From contig NZ_CP042431.1 of the NCBI RefSeq assembly GCF_007970185.1, forward strand, positions 3,348,001-3,412,000: a stretch of DNA of 64,000 bases. Reading direction: 5' to 3'. The notes beneath the pieces are model-generated. The model made no database searches, was not told the DNA's origin, and worked only from the letters and a program-made list of their open reading frames with translations. Position numbers and translations under genes: made by a program. Origin of the DNA: Pseudobacter ginsenosidimutans (lineage in GTDB: Bacteria > Bacteroidota > Bacteroidia > Chitinophagales > Chitinophagaceae). The stretch's first letter is position 1, and each line of letters opens with the position of its first letter. Of the stretch, positions 44,206 through 52,938 are shown piece by piece.

Positions 44206-46014
44206 ATGAAGCAGCTAATTGTTGTCGCAGTTTTTTCATTATTCCATTTTTCTTCCGCGTTGGCAAAGCCCGGCCCCGGAAAGAATGCAGCATCCTCCAC
44301 TTTGAAGTCGGCCATCGTATACAGAACAGGCGCTGAGCTGTTCCATACGGCCAGGATAACGCTGGTGCAGGGCAACAATGAATTTGTGATCGAAGGGCTC
44401 AGCAACCAGATAGAGCTCAACAGTGTGCGGGTGACTTCAGATAACAGCGGGCTTGCGATCATGTCTGTTGAATTCGGAAAACAATTCCTGGAGAAAGAAA
44501 ATACTTCCCCAGAGGTGAAACGATTGAAGGATTCTGTTGAAAAAGCAGAGCGGGAGCTGGCGGTTGTGCAATCGGATATCGTTACTGTCAAAGATCTGCA
44601 GGCGGTACTGTCTGCCAACAGATCCATTGCAGGATCACAGACCGGAGTGAGCGTGGCGGAGCTGACAAAGCTGATGGATTACTACCGGGCAAAGGCAACC
44701 GAATTACAGAAAGAGTCGCTGCAGCTGTCCGATAAGGAAATCAAACTACTGAAGCAGATCGCGCGACTGCAAAACCAGGTAAAGGAAGAAGAGAAAAAGA
44801 ATACGGTCACTTCCGGTCAGCTTGCCTTTCAGGCTTTCTCCCCGATGGCCGGAACATACACACTCAATATTTCGTATATCACTCCCTATGCAGGCTGGAA
44901 CCCGGCCTATGATCTCCGTGTGGAAAGCATCAGCAAGCCGGTGAGTATCGGTTTCAAAGCAAAGGTGAGCCAGACAACGGGCCTCGACTGGAAAGGCATA
45001 AAGCTGGTGCTGGCTACTTCCATGCCCAATATGAATGCCACTGCGCCTGAATTACAAAGCTGGTTGCTGAGCTATCGCAGTATGCACGATCAGCTTTCAG
45101 GAAAAGTGGCGGGTGTGCATATCCGTGGTGTTAATTCAATAGTCGAGAATAAATCGCTCAGTGAAGTGGTGGTAATGGGATATGGAGGCGCCAGGCAGGA
45201 GAGGGAAACTCCTGAGCCGGTATATGTAGTGAACGGAGATGTGGTATCGAAAGAAAAATTCAGCCAGATCAACAAGAATGCTATCAAATCCATCAATATC
45301 CTGAAGGGTGATAATGCCGCTGCCATCTATGGCTCCCGCGCAGCAGGTGGTGCAACAGTGGTAACACTCAAGGAGGGATTGCAGGATTATGTGGCGGAGA
45401 ACGATAATCAGCTCAATGTAACCTATGAGATCGATCTGCCTTATGACGTGCCTACTAACGGAAAGGAACAGGTGGTAGCATTGAAAGACCGTACAACTCC
45501 TGCCATCTACAAATATTTTGCAGCGCCGGTGAAAGACAAGGATGCATATTTGCTCGGATGTATTGCTGACTGGGAAGGTCTTCAATTGCTGCCGGGTGAA
45601 GCCAATATCATTTTTGAAGGTACTTATGTGGGCAAGACCCAGCTTAATCCCGGTTCTACCAGCGATACGCTGAACCTCACGCTGGGCAAGGACCGCCGCG
45701 TGGTGATCACCCGCGAGAAGCTCAAGGATTTCAGCAGCGTGAAATTCCTTGGCAGCAAGAAACTACAAACTTTCACTTATGAGATCACGGTGAAGAACAA
45801 TAAGAAAGAAGCCATCCAGATGCAGGTGAAAGATCTGTTCCCGATCCCCACAGACAAGGAGATCGAAGTGGAACTGCTCGAATTCAGCGGTGCTGAGGTG
45901 GACAAGGAGAAATCCTTCCTCACCTGGAATCTCGATATCAAGCCGGGGGAATCACGCAAACTGCGCATGAGCTACAGCGTTAAATATCCGAAGGATAAAT
46001 TACTTCCTTTATAA
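44206..46014 (+). CDS. DUF4139 protein with a TonB-plug-like insert
   Basis: 602 residues from ATG 44206, which begins a signal peptide (LIVVAVFSLFHFSSALA); the frame extends to 44158 without signal. The first region (~30-100) and coiled-coil segment (~105-200) belong to the mucoidy-inhibitor MuiA/DUF4139 layout, and the later part has the DUF4139 pattern (YAGWNPAYDLRV, and VKDLFPIPTDKEIEVELLE). Between ~296 and 392 sits an inserted stretch with VAGVHIRGVNS, LSEVVVMGYG, PVYVVNGDVVS and NAAAIYGSRAAGGATVVTLK, which mirrors the plug domain of SusC proteins. No beta barrel follows. Exported; function unknown. A terminator follows. Confidence 0.85.
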   Translation: MKQLIVVAVFSLFHFSSALAKPGPGKNAASSTLKSAIVYRTGAELFHTARITLVQGNNEFVIEGLSNQIELNSVRVTSDNSGLAIMSVEFGKQFLEKENTSPEVKRLKDSVEKAERELAVVQSDIVTVKDLQAVLSANRSIAGSQTGVSVAELTKLMDYYRAKATELQKESLQLSDKEIKLLKQIARLQNQVKEEEKKNTVTSGQLAFQAFSPMAGTYTLNISYITPYAGWNPAYDLRVESISKPVSIGFKAKVSQTTGLDWKGIKLVLATSMPNMNATAPELQSWLLSYRSMHDQLSGKVAGVHIRGVNSIVENKSLSEVVVMGYGGARQERETPEPVYVVNGDVVSKEKFSQINKNAIKSINILKGDNAAAIYGSRAAGGATVVTLKEGLQDYVAENDNQLNVTYEIDLPYDVPTNGKEQVVALKDRTTPAIYKYFAAPVKDKDAYLLGCIADWEGLQLLPGEANIIFEGTYVGKTQLNPGSTSDTLNLTLGKDRRVVITREKLKDFSSVKFLGSKKLQTFTYEITVKNNKKEAIQMQVKDLFPIPTDKEIEVELLEFSGAEVDKEKSFLTWNLDIKPGESRKLRMSYSVKYPKDKLLPL

Positions 46015-46039
46015 CCTGAATAGAGTTCCGCTATACTTT

Positions 46040-46075
46040 GAGCGTTTCCGGTTACGGCCGGGGCGCTCTTTTTTG
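46040..46075 (+). terminator. Terminator after the DUF4139 gene
   Basis: GAGCG with CGCTC around a GC-rich inner stem (TTCCGG ... CCGGGG), followed by TTTTTTG. Confidence 0.8.
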
Positions 46076-46091
46076 TTGGGGATTGTACAAC

Positions 46092-46127
46092 AAAAAAATG
46101 TCCTCCTGTTCGGGAGGACATTTTTTA
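46092..46127. terminator. Bidirectional terminator, mainly for the FKBP gene
   Basis: A perfect stem TGTCCTCC / GGAGGACA with loop TGTTC, flanked by A runs and T runs, so it works in both directions; on the minus strand it ends the FKBP gene, whose stop is 16 bp away. Confidence 0.85.
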
Positions 46128-46142
46128 TTCAGTTGTTGAAAC

Positions 46143-46907
46143 TTACTTCTTGATCACTTCCAGCAGGCTCACTTCAAAGATCAGTGCAGATCCCGGTTTG
46201 ATGTCCGGACCTGCGCCGCTATCGCCATAAGCGAGTTCGGAAGGAATGTACAATTTCCATTTGCTGCCCTGTGGCATCATCAGGAGAGCTTCAGTCCAGC
46301 CGCGGATCACGCCGGTAACGGGGAAAGTGATGGGCTGACCTCTTTTGATGGAGCTGTCGAATTCTTTTCCATCGATGAGGGTGCCTGCATAATGAACGCG
46401 TACTTCGTCGGCAGTGGTAGCGATGGGGCCGGTGCCTTCGTCGATGATCTCATATTGCAGACCGCTGGCTGTGGTTTTCACGCCTGCTCTTTTTTTGTTC
46501 TCAGCCAGGAAAGCATCGCTGGCTTTCTTATTGGGGCCGGCAGATTTTGCTTTGATGGCTGACATATGATTCATGATGCACATCTGCACCTGCATATCGT
46601 CCAGTGCGGCTTTGCCGGCTTTCTGATCTGACAGTGCCTTTGTTACGAGTGCATTGTTGATATCGGTTATGCCTTGTTGTTTGTAGAAGCTGGCGAGGCT
46701 GAGGCCGATGGCATAGCTGAAGGAATCGGCAGCGTTCTTCAGTACTACAGTTCCGGCAGGTTTGGCTGCGGTTTTAGCAATAGGTTTTGCAACAGGTTTG
46801 GATGCAGGTTTAGCGGCGGGCTTTGCAGCAGCAACTGGTTTCTTCGTTTGCGCAACAGCTCCGAGGGCCACACAGCAGATTGCTGTAAAGAGAATCGATC
46901 TTTTCAT
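46143..46907 (-). CDS. FKBP-type peptidyl-prolyl isomerase with Lys/Pro/Ala-rich linker
   Basis: 254 residues. Signal peptide ~1-19 (LFTAICCVALGAVAQ), then a low-complexity K-P-A-V linker (~21-50), a helical N-terminal domain (~55-145: SYAIGLSLASFYKQQG) and a C-terminal FKBP catalytic domain (~150-252) with VRVHYAGTLIDGKEFDSS, VIRGWTEAL, KLYIPSELAYGD. This is the Mip/FkpA layout. Periplasmic folding catalyst. The linker is a simple-repeat stretch that would vary in length between strains. Confidence 0.94.
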   Translation of the reverse strand: MKRSILFTAICCVALGAVAQTKKPVAAAKPAAKPASKPVAKPIAKTAAKPAGTVVLKNAADSFSYAIGLSLASFYKQQGITDINNALVTKALSDQKAGKAALDDMQVQMCIMNHMSAIKAKSAGPNKKASDAFLAENKKRAGVKTTASGLQYEIIDEGTGPIATTADEVRVHYAGTLIDGKEFDSSIKRGQPITFPVTGVIRGWTEALLMMPQGSKWKLYIPSELAYGDSGAGPDIKPGSALIFEVSLLEVIKK

Positions 46908-46945
46908 TCAAAGTTGATTTTAAGGATTCAAATATAATGGAAAGT

Positions 46946-47824
46946 TTATTGCCGGGCATACCGCTCTGCCTTTTCCAGGTAATGATTGGCTGCCACGGTG
47001 TCGCCCTTACGCAGTAAGGCTTTCGAGAAGCTCCTGAGCGCAAGGGGTTCCTCCGGAAAGAGCATAAGATTCAGCTTTAGGGTGAAGAGTGCTTTGTTAA
47101 TTTCCTGCAAACTTAACTGAACTTTTCCCAGTCCATCCAGTTCGCTGCGGTTCAAAACCAGTTTTTTGAGATCGCCAGCGAGGATGGTACTATCATGTTC
47201 ATGTTGTTGCCAGTCGGCATGACTATGCCATTGCAGCATCCAGGCGGCGCCCAGGTATTTGGGCACATAGGCTTCGCGATGAAGGATGCTGAGCAGGTCT
47301 TTTTCCAAAGACTGCACGGGAGATTCAACAATCCGGTTGATCTCTTTTCCATTTTGATAAACGATAAAAGTGGGAACGCGGTGAATGTTCTTTCCTCTTT
47401 CTTCATGTGTTGGACTCTGCTTGTAATCATGATCGCCGCGGCCTGTGTTGATGATCCCGATGGCAGTGGGCGGAACGCCGCAAAGATGCAGCAGTTTGAG
47501 CATGCGCGGCACTTCCCGCTTGCTGTCGCCACACCAGGTAGCCATGAAGATCTGCATCGTTTTGTTGCGCAGTTCAGGACGAAGTGCTGCCAATACTGAG
47601 CTATCCGGCGTATATGAATTGTATTGAGGCAAATACCAGTTGCTGAATGGAGCCTGTTGCAGGCCTTCTTCCGTGGTTTGTCCATAGAGATCGGGATTTC
47701 CTTGTGCATCGCGGATGATCTGGTTAACATAGTTGGATACAGATGAGGCAGGAACTATTTTAGGTTGACAGGAATCTGAAATTACAGCGATGCTGAGTAT
47801 ACACAATAAGATATTCGTTCTCAT
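46946..47824 (-). CDS. Thioredoxin-family lipoprotein
   Basis: 292 residues from the ATG at 47824, which starts a lipoprotein signal (LLCILSIAVISDSC); an in-frame ATG at 47920 would place the signal internally. Thioredoxin-fold core with QIFMATWCGDSKREVPRML, where only one Cys remains (WCGDSK instead of WCxxC), so disulfide exchange as in classic thioredoxin is not expected. Later VPTFIVYQNGKEI is a thioredoxin cis-Pro block. The C-terminal ~75 residues look like a TPR-like tail (NKALFTLKLNLMLFPEEPLALRSF). Two strong hairpins lie upstream. Confidence 0.8.
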   Translation of the reverse strand: MRTNILLCILSIAVISDSCQPKIVPASSVSNYVNQIIRDAQGNPDLYGQTTEEGLQQAPFSNWYLPQYNSYTPDSSVLAALRPELRNKTMQIFMATWCGDSKREVPRMLKLLHLCGVPPTAIGIINTGRGDHDYKQSPTHEERGKNIHRVPTFIVYQNGKEINRIVESPVQSLEKDLLSILHREAYVPKYLGAAWMLQWHSHADWQQHEHDSTILAGDLKKLVLNRSELDGLGKVQLSLQEINKALFTLKLNLMLFPEEPLALRSFSKALLRKGDTVAANHYLEKAERYARQ

Positions 47825-47872
47825 AAAATGAGTTTGATTGGTAAGTAGAATGGATGGAATAGAAAAGTGGAA

Positions 47873-47946
47873 TTGTGCAATAAATGGTTTATTGCAATTA
47901 CTTCGGGTACCGGCAGTCATTCGCCTCCCGGCGAGTGACTGGGTAC
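47873..47946. other. Two adjacent hairpins between the thioredoxin gene and the small Cys-rich gene
   Basis: Hairpin one: 47873-47897, TTG-tg-CAATAAA / TTTATTG-CAA with loop TGG. Hairpin two: 47907-47946, a 17-bp imperfect stem (GTACC, CAGTCA, CGCC with complements) closed by a four-base loop. They lie 49 to 122 bp upstream of the thioredoxin start, so they could form its 5' leader or the end of the gene at 47980-48309. No riboswitch family recognised. Confidence 0.55.
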
Positions 47947-47979
47947 ACTCTGAGTAAAATCAATTAGTTCCTATGGAAA

Positions 47980-48309
47980 TCAGCATCGCGGTGGCTGGAA
48001 GATGCCTTTGACATCGGCATCTGTGAGCGGGGAAGACTGCGTGTAAATAATTTTGCTGGCCGGAGCTATTGCCAGCAGACCGGGCAAACTGCAACAGGCG
48101 TGATCATACACTTCTTCCGAAATCCCTTTTACGGGAAAGGAAGCGGCGAAATGACCTTTCTTTTCATCCGCCTGCGCCATGATCTTTTCGCAATCGCATT
48201 TTGCTGCGGCCGTTGCTGCCATCAGGCGGCATTCCCAATAGCTCATGATCCTGCCATACTGGATGGCAAAGAAGCAGATCAATAACAGGAGTGCTGTAAG
48301 GCGTTGCAT
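47980..48309 (-). CDS. Small secreted/membrane Cys-containing protein, unknown
   Basis: 109 residues from the ATG at 48309 (MQRLTALLLLICFFAIQYG, signal or membrane helix); the frame extends upstream to 48375 without reason to start there. Mature part contains seven Cys-containing positions: CRLMA, CDCEKI, ACCSLPG and the ending FQPPRC. Such short Cys/Met-containing exported proteins with a PPRC-type ending occur near metal and TonB genes in Bacteroidota, but no metal gene adjoins here. The start is divergent from the thioesterase gene by 56 bp. Function unknown. Confidence 0.55.
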   Translation of the reverse strand: MQRLTALLLLICFFAIQYGRIMSYWECRLMAATAAAKCDCEKIMAQADEKKGHFAASFPVKGISEEVYDHACCSLPGLLAIAPASKIIYTQSSPLTDADVKGIFQPPRC

Positions 48310-48365
48310 GCAATAAAGTTTGCTATTCGAAAAATAACCATATTTGTTGAACAAAAAAAGCAGAC

Positions 48366-48806
48366 ATGAGTGCATTCCTCAAACCGGTGGAAGTCCGTTG
48401 GTCGGACCTCGATCCAAATTTTCATCTCCGTCATTCCGTATACTATGATTATGGCGCCTTTGCGCGTATCAGTTTCCTGGAAGAACATGGTCTGACTGCT
48501 GCAGTGATGGCAGCCAACCAGATCGGGCCCATTCTCTTCCGTGAAGAATGCGTATTCAAACGTGAGATCAGACTGGGCGATACCATCACCATCGATGTTG
48601 AATTGCTGTCGGCCCGTGAAGACCAGAGCCGCTGGAGCATCCGTCATAATATCTGGAAAAACGGAGATACACTCTCAGCGGTGCTCACCGTGGACGGAGC
48701 CTGGATCGATGTTGCCAAAAGAAAACTCACCGTACCTCCTGATAATGTGTTGCATGTGTTCAATAATATGCCGAGGGCAGCTGAGTTTTCGTGGATAAAT
48801 AAATGA
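48366..48806 (+). CDS. Acyl-CoA thioesterase (hot-dog fold)
   Basis: 146 residues. The hot-dog motif VRWSDLDPNFHLRHSVYYDYG with its Asp and His, then FEEH-like FLEEHGL, LFREECVFKREIRLGD and a middle beta strand. This matches the 4HBT/YbgC-like family that hydrolyses acyl-CoA or acyl-carrier thioesters. The gene lies just before an exported DUF4197 protein; no obvious pathway partner. Start ATG 48366 fits family length. Confidence 0.85.
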   Translation: MSAFLKPVEVRWSDLDPNFHLRHSVYYDYGAFARISFLEEHGLTAAVMAANQIGPILFREECVFKREIRLGDTITIDVELLSAREDQSRWSIRHNIWKNGDTLSAVLTVDGAWIDVAKRKLTVPPDNVLHVFNNMPRAAEFSWINK

Positions 48807-48865
48807 TCCTTTAACAACTTTTTGTGGTGGGCAACGTTACTTTAGCCTTACACAAAAGATATCGT

Positions 48866-49576
48866 ATGAAACGCATCTTCTTACCCCTCCTGTTATTAGC
48901 TTCCCTTGGCGGTTTTGCACAAGGCGGACTGTTGAAAAAAGCCAGCGGGCTCCTGAATAAAACCAGCGGAAGCGGATTGAGCAATGATGATATCGTTGCC
49001 GGTCTGAAAGAAGCGCTGAGCCTTGGTGCTACCAATGGCGCCAATAAGCTTTCTGCAGTGGATGGTTTCTTTGCCAATGCTGCTATTAAAGTACTGATGC
49101 CTCCCGAAGCACAGAAAGTGGAATCCACTTTACGCAGTATGGGAATGGGTAAACTGGTGGACGATGCGATCCTCAGCATGAACCGTGCTGCAGAAGAAGC
49201 AGCGAAATCCGCTGCGCCTATTTTCCTGGATGCAGTGAAAGGCATGAGCTTCCAGGATGCACTCGGGATCCTCCGCGGTCCGGATACTGCAGCTACCAGC
49301 TATCTGAAAGGCAAGACACTCGCTTCACTCACCAGCGCTTTCAGCCCAACCATTGATAGCGCCCTGGAAAAGACCGGCGCCACCAAACACTGGAAAACGG
49401 TTTTCGAAACTTACAATAAAGTTCCCCTGGTGAAAAAAGTGAACACCAATCTCTCCGGATATGTTACTGAGCGCGCGCTCAATGGTCTCTTCTTCCAGGT
49501 TGCCCAGGAAGAGCAGAAGATCAGGAAAGATCCTGCTGCCCGTGTAACCGAAACATTGAAAAAAGTATTTGGATAA
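48866..49576 (+). CDS. DUF4197-family secreted protein
   Basis: 236 residues from ATG 48866 (MKRIFLPLLLLASLGGFAQ signal), preferred over the in-frame ATG at 48824. The mature protein has the DUF4197 pattern: GLSNDDIVAGLKEALSLGATNGANKLS, DDAILSMNRAAEEAA, then GMSFQDALGILRG and FSPTIDSALEKTGATKHW. Role unknown; found across Gram-negative bacteria. The next gene (methyltransferase) starts 20 bp after the stop, so the two may be co-transcribed. Confidence 0.88.
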   Translation: MKRIFLPLLLLASLGGFAQGGLLKKASGLLNKTSGSGLSNDDIVAGLKEALSLGATNGANKLSAVDGFFANAAIKVLMPPEAQKVESTLRSMGMGKLVDDAILSMNRAAEEAAKSAAPIFLDAVKGMSFQDALGILRGPDTAATSYLKGKTLASLTSAFSPTIDSALEKTGATKHWKTVFETYNKVPLVKKVNTNLSGYVTERALNGLFFQVAQEEQKIRKDPAARVTETLKKVFG

Positions 49577-49596
49577 GCTTTCCCTACTTTTGCGGC

Positions 49597-50544
49597 ATGA
49601 ACACGGAAAAGTTCCACATGTTCCGCAACAGGCTGGTGAAAGTGTACAAGCATATTCACAAACAGGCACGTCGTCAGAACATCACCTGCTACAGGGTGTA
49701 TGATCACGACCTGCCTGAATTCCCTTTCTGCATAGAGATCTACGAAGATCATATCTATCTCGCGGAATACAAGCGCAGGCATAGCCTCACAGAAGAAGAG
49801 CATGAACAATGGCTGGAAGACTGCATCGTGATCATCAGTGAGATCCTGGAACTGCCATCAGACAATGTGTTCATCAAGCAGCGCCAGCGCAAAGCAGGCA
49901 GGCTTGGCCAGTACCAACGGGTAGATACAACCGATGCTTTCTTCGATGTGAAAGAAGCAGGGCTCAACTTCAAAGTAAACCTTTCCGATTACCTGGATAC
50001 CGGCCTCTTCCTGGATCATCGCATCACCCGAGGCATGGTGCGTGATGCCGCCGCCGGCAAAAGAGTACTCAACCTTTTCTGCTATACCGGCTCTTTCTCC
50101 GTATACGCCGCTGCCGGCAATGCCGCTTCCGTTACATCCGTTGACCTTTCAAAAACTTATCTCAAATGGGCGGAAGACAATATGCAGCTCAATAATTTCT
50201 ACGATCCGCGTAAACATCATTTCCTTCATGCAGACGTACTGCAATACCTGGATACACTGGAACCTGATTCCTTCGACCTGGTGATACTTGATCCACCTAC
50301 CTTCAGCAACAGCAAACGCATGAAGGATTTCCTGGATATCCAGGCCGACCATGTAAGCCTGCTAAACAAAACCCTGAAAGCGCTCTCTCCGGACGGCGTG
50401 ATCTACTTCAGCACCAACTACAGGAAGTTTGAGCTCGACAGGGAACGTATCCATACGCCATCTGTCCGCGACATCACCAATGCTACCACTCCCTTTGATT
50501 TCCAGGGAAAACTGTTCCGCTGGTGTTACCGGCTGGAGGCATAA
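49597..50544 (+). CDS. Class I SAM methyltransferase, RlmK-like
   Basis: 315 residues. N-terminal beta domain (~25-105: CYRVYDHDLPEFPFCIEIYEDH) then SAM Rossmann fold: motif I LNLFCYTGSFSVYAAAGNA (~157-176), VDLSKTYLKWAEDN, and catalytic-type DPPTFSNSKRMKDF. This layout is that of the C-terminal half of RlmKL, the m7G methyltransferase for 23S rRNA, in a stand-alone form. The RlmL (m2G) half is not visible next to it. Confidence 0.85.
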   Translation: MNTEKFHMFRNRLVKVYKHIHKQARRQNITCYRVYDHDLPEFPFCIEIYEDHIYLAEYKRRHSLTEEEHEQWLEDCIVIISEILELPSDNVFIKQRQRKAGRLGQYQRVDTTDAFFDVKEAGLNFKVNLSDYLDTGLFLDHRITRGMVRDAAAGKRVLNLFCYTGSFSVYAAAGNAASVTSVDLSKTYLKWAEDNMQLNNFYDPRKHHFLHADVLQYLDTLEPDSFDLVILDPPTFSNSKRMKDFLDIQADHVSLLNKTLKALSPDGVIYFSTNYRKFELDRERIHTPSVRDITNATTPFDFQGKLFRWCYRLEA

Positions 50545-50622
50545 TCTGGCAGGTCAGATAATTCCGGTAAATTATCCGGGAGAGTTTTGTTATTTTATCG
50601 GGTAGATCCATCAATCTTTTTT

Positions 50623-51333
50623 ATGAAACAGAAAATTTTATTCCTGCTGGTCTTCTGTGGGTTTGTACAAACGGCATCAGCCCAGATTATTAAGCAATCC
50701 ACGATCTATTTACCCGCTACTGTTTTCCTTACAGATATTCAGGGGCAACGTCCATCTGAAGAATGGAACAGGGTAGAGGTCAAAGGCAGTCCATTCCTGC
50801 CGGGGGAGTGGGCAAAAGCAGTTGTAACGCTGAAGGACAACCGAACTTTCTCGGGCATTTCCATGCGGCTTAACTGCGTGAACAATTCCATACATTACCT
50901 GACTTCACAAAAAAACGAGTTGGTGGCTCCGGATGGAATGATCAAAGAAATATTGATGATTGATTCAACCGGCGCCAGCCCCACCGAATACAGACTCGCA
51001 AGCGGTTTTCCTGAGACCGGCAAAAACACTGCTGCTACTTTTTACGAACGGCTGGTGAACGGAAAAGCCCAGTTGCTGAAGTATACAAAAAGGAAACTGA
51101 AAGAATATAAAGCCTATGCCGGCGCTACTGAGAAAGAATATGTGAGCAATGAAGACTATTATTTGTTTAACAATGGCACCATCAAAGAATGGGGAAAAGG
51201 GAAAGAATTCCTGCTGGAAATTCTGGCAGATAAAAAAGAAAAGGTGCAGGAATACATCGACAAGCAAAAACTGAAATGTAAAAGCATCGATGATGTGAAA
51301 CTGGTGTTGAACTATTACAACGGCCTTCCCTGA
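50623..51333 (+). CDS. Secreted protein of unknown function
   Basis: 236 residues from ATG 50623 (signal peptide KQKILFLLVFCGFVQTASA), preferred to the ATG at 50587. The mature sequence has beta-type strands with PATVFLTDIQGQRPSEEWN, VVTLKDNRTFSGISMRLN, and a long Lys/Glu-rich helix KLKEYKAYAGATEKEYVSNEDYY. Resembles no family I know. Convergent with the next gene by a 19-bp overlap. Confidence 0.6.
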   Translation: MKQKILFLLVFCGFVQTASAQIIKQSTIYLPATVFLTDIQGQRPSEEWNRVEVKGSPFLPGEWAKAVVTLKDNRTFSGISMRLNCVNNSIHYLTSQKNELVAPDGMIKEILMIDSTGASPTEYRLASGFPETGKNTAATFYERLVNGKAQLLKYTKRKLKEYKAYAGATEKEYVSNEDYYLFNNGTIKEWGKGKEFLLEILADKKEKVQEYIDKQKLKCKSIDDVKLVLNYYNGLP

Positions 51334-51932
51334 CCTGTACTGTTTTTGTTTCGTTTCAAAAAAGGGATCAGCATCGGAACTTGCTGCTGATACAAAATAT
51401 AGGCTTCGCCGAAAGTACGGCGGAGCTTTTTTTCTTCGAAGAGGGTTCCGATAATGGTATATAACGTGATCATGCCGGCACTGATCAGATTGCCGCCGGT
51501 AGGGAACAGCAGGAACAGGCACCAAACCAGCAGCAGGGTACCGGAATAAAGCGGATGCCGTACAAAGCGGTTCAGCCCGCCGGTCTCCAGCTTACCGGAC
51601 GACTGCCTGCCGGGGAACAGCACATCAATGACACTGAGATGGTAGAAATATTTCCGGATGCAGATGCTCATAATGATCATGGCGGGCAGGAGCAGGATTG
51701 CTGCTGCAACACTAACGTAAACGGGCCTTCGAAATAATGACCTGTCCGGATGCGAATACTGGAACCATATGATCCAGCCCAGCAGTAAAAATGAAAAAAT
51801 GGAATAGTACAATCTGTAGTACCTGGAATGTGCGCCCATGAAGGAACTGACAACAGCTTTCACCCGTTCTGCCGCCAGCAGGCTGTGCGTAAGACCGAAT
51901 ACCACCCAATATGCCATCAGTTCTCCATACAT
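51315..51932 (-). CDS. Isoprenylcysteine carboxyl methyltransferase-like membrane protein
   Basis: 205 residues, about five or six membrane helices (e.g. 7-25, 40-58, 73-90, 135-160). The C-terminus has GGLNRFVRHPLYSGTLLLVW (the ICMT/NnrU-type SAM-binding stretch, RHPxY) and EEKKLRRTFGEAYILYQQQ (the conserved EE...Y region). Such proteins methylate small molecules or membrane lipids; the substrate is not known. The gene overlaps the secreted protein gene at its 3' end and starts 9 bp before the sensor kinase stop, so it is likely co-transcribed after it. Confidence 0.8.
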   Translation of the reverse strand: MYGELMAYWVVFGLTHSLLAAERVKAVVSSFMGAHSRYYRLYYSIFSFLLLGWIIWFQYSHPDRSLFRRPVYVSVAAAILLLPAMIIMSICIRKYFYHLSVIDVLFPGRQSSGKLETGGLNRFVRHPLYSGTLLLVWCLFLLFPTGGNLISAGMITLYTIIGTLFEEKKLRRTFGEAYILYQQQVPMLIPFLKRNKNSTGQGRPL

Positions 51933-51941
51933 AGTTATTGT

Positions 51942-52835
51942 TTAGAGATGGAAAGACACGGCCAGTGTGCAGCCGTTATCCGGCGCTGCATGCAACAGCA
52001 TCGTGCCATGTACCTGCTCCAGCCTGCTTCTGATATTCATCAGTCCCATACCGGAGATCACTGTATCCGGATCAAATCCTTTGCCATTATCCGTAATGCT
52101 GAGGTGAACGGTTTTGTTCTTTTGTTCCAATTGTATTTTCACCTGGTCAGCCTCTGCATGTTTCAGAATATTGTTGAGCTGTTCCTGAATGATGCGGTAA
52201 AGCATCAGCTGTACCTGTTCAGGGAGATCGCTTTCCTTTATGCCGTCATTCTTCAGATCGATATGGAGGGTATTCACCACCGCGATGGCCGCTACCAGCT
52301 GATCGATACTCCTGAGCAATCCGTTTTCATGAAGGGCAGGAGGCAGGAGGGATCGTGATAATTGTCTGATCTCTTCGATCACCTGTTTGATGTATTCGGA
52401 GCATTTTTCCAGCAGCTCCTGCTGCATGCCCTTGTTCACCTGCGCATGCTGCACATATAATTTCACAACACCCAGGAGCTGGTTGATATTATCATGCAGC
52501 TCTTCGCCCAGTTTTTTCCTTTCCGCTTCCTGTGCCTGCAATATGGCTTTGGCCATTTCCTGGTTCTGTTTTTCTTTTTCTTCTTCCAGTCTTTGCTGCA
52601 GCCATTTATCCCTTGCAAATTCAATGTCCGTGAAGATCCTCCTGCTTCCGAAATAGATCAGTATGGCGGCCAGGATCATGAACAGTACTCCTTTTGAATG
52701 TTGTATCATGCTGTACAGCTCCAGGTCATTGCGGGTCAGTTGCCGGGAGATGATGTCCGAAGCGAAGATCCAGGTGATGCCGAAAACAAGAAAAATAACA
52801 GCGAGTTTAATAGAGGAAGTGTACGGGTTTCTCAT
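51942..52835 (-). CDS. Orphan NarL-type sensor histidine kinase
   Basis: 297 residues from ATG 52835 (MRNPYTSSIKLAV). Two membrane helices (~9-28 and ~50-66) bracket a short periplasmic loop; then a coiled coil; a HisKA_3 dimerisation domain with the phospho-His in EERKKLGEELHDNINQLLG; and an HATPase with DNGKGFD and GMGLMNIRSR. No response regulator gene is adjacent, so the partner is elsewhere. The in-frame upstream ATG at 52940 would add a hydrophobic leader that does not fit. Confidence 0.88.
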   Translation of the reverse strand: MRNPYTSSIKLAVIFLVFGITWIFASDIISRQLTRNDLELYSMIQHSKGVLFMILAAILIYFGSRRIFTDIEFARDKWLQQRLEEEKEKQNQEMAKAILQAQEAERKKLGEELHDNINQLLGVVKLYVQHAQVNKGMQQELLEKCSEYIKQVIEEIRQLSRSLLPPALHENGLLRSIDQLVAAIAVVNTLHIDLKNDGIKESDLPEQVQLMLYRIIQEQLNNILKHAEADQVKIQLEQKNKTVHLSITDNGKGFDPDTVISGMGLMNIRSRLEQVHGTMLLHAAPDNGCTLAVSFHL

Positions 52836-52938
52836 AAAGGGTGTAATGGAACACAATAATAAGGCATTGCGGTAAAAGTTGAAGGGCAGAAAGTAAAAAA
52901 GGAGAATGAAGCACCTAAAATAGGAATATCTTTGCGCC

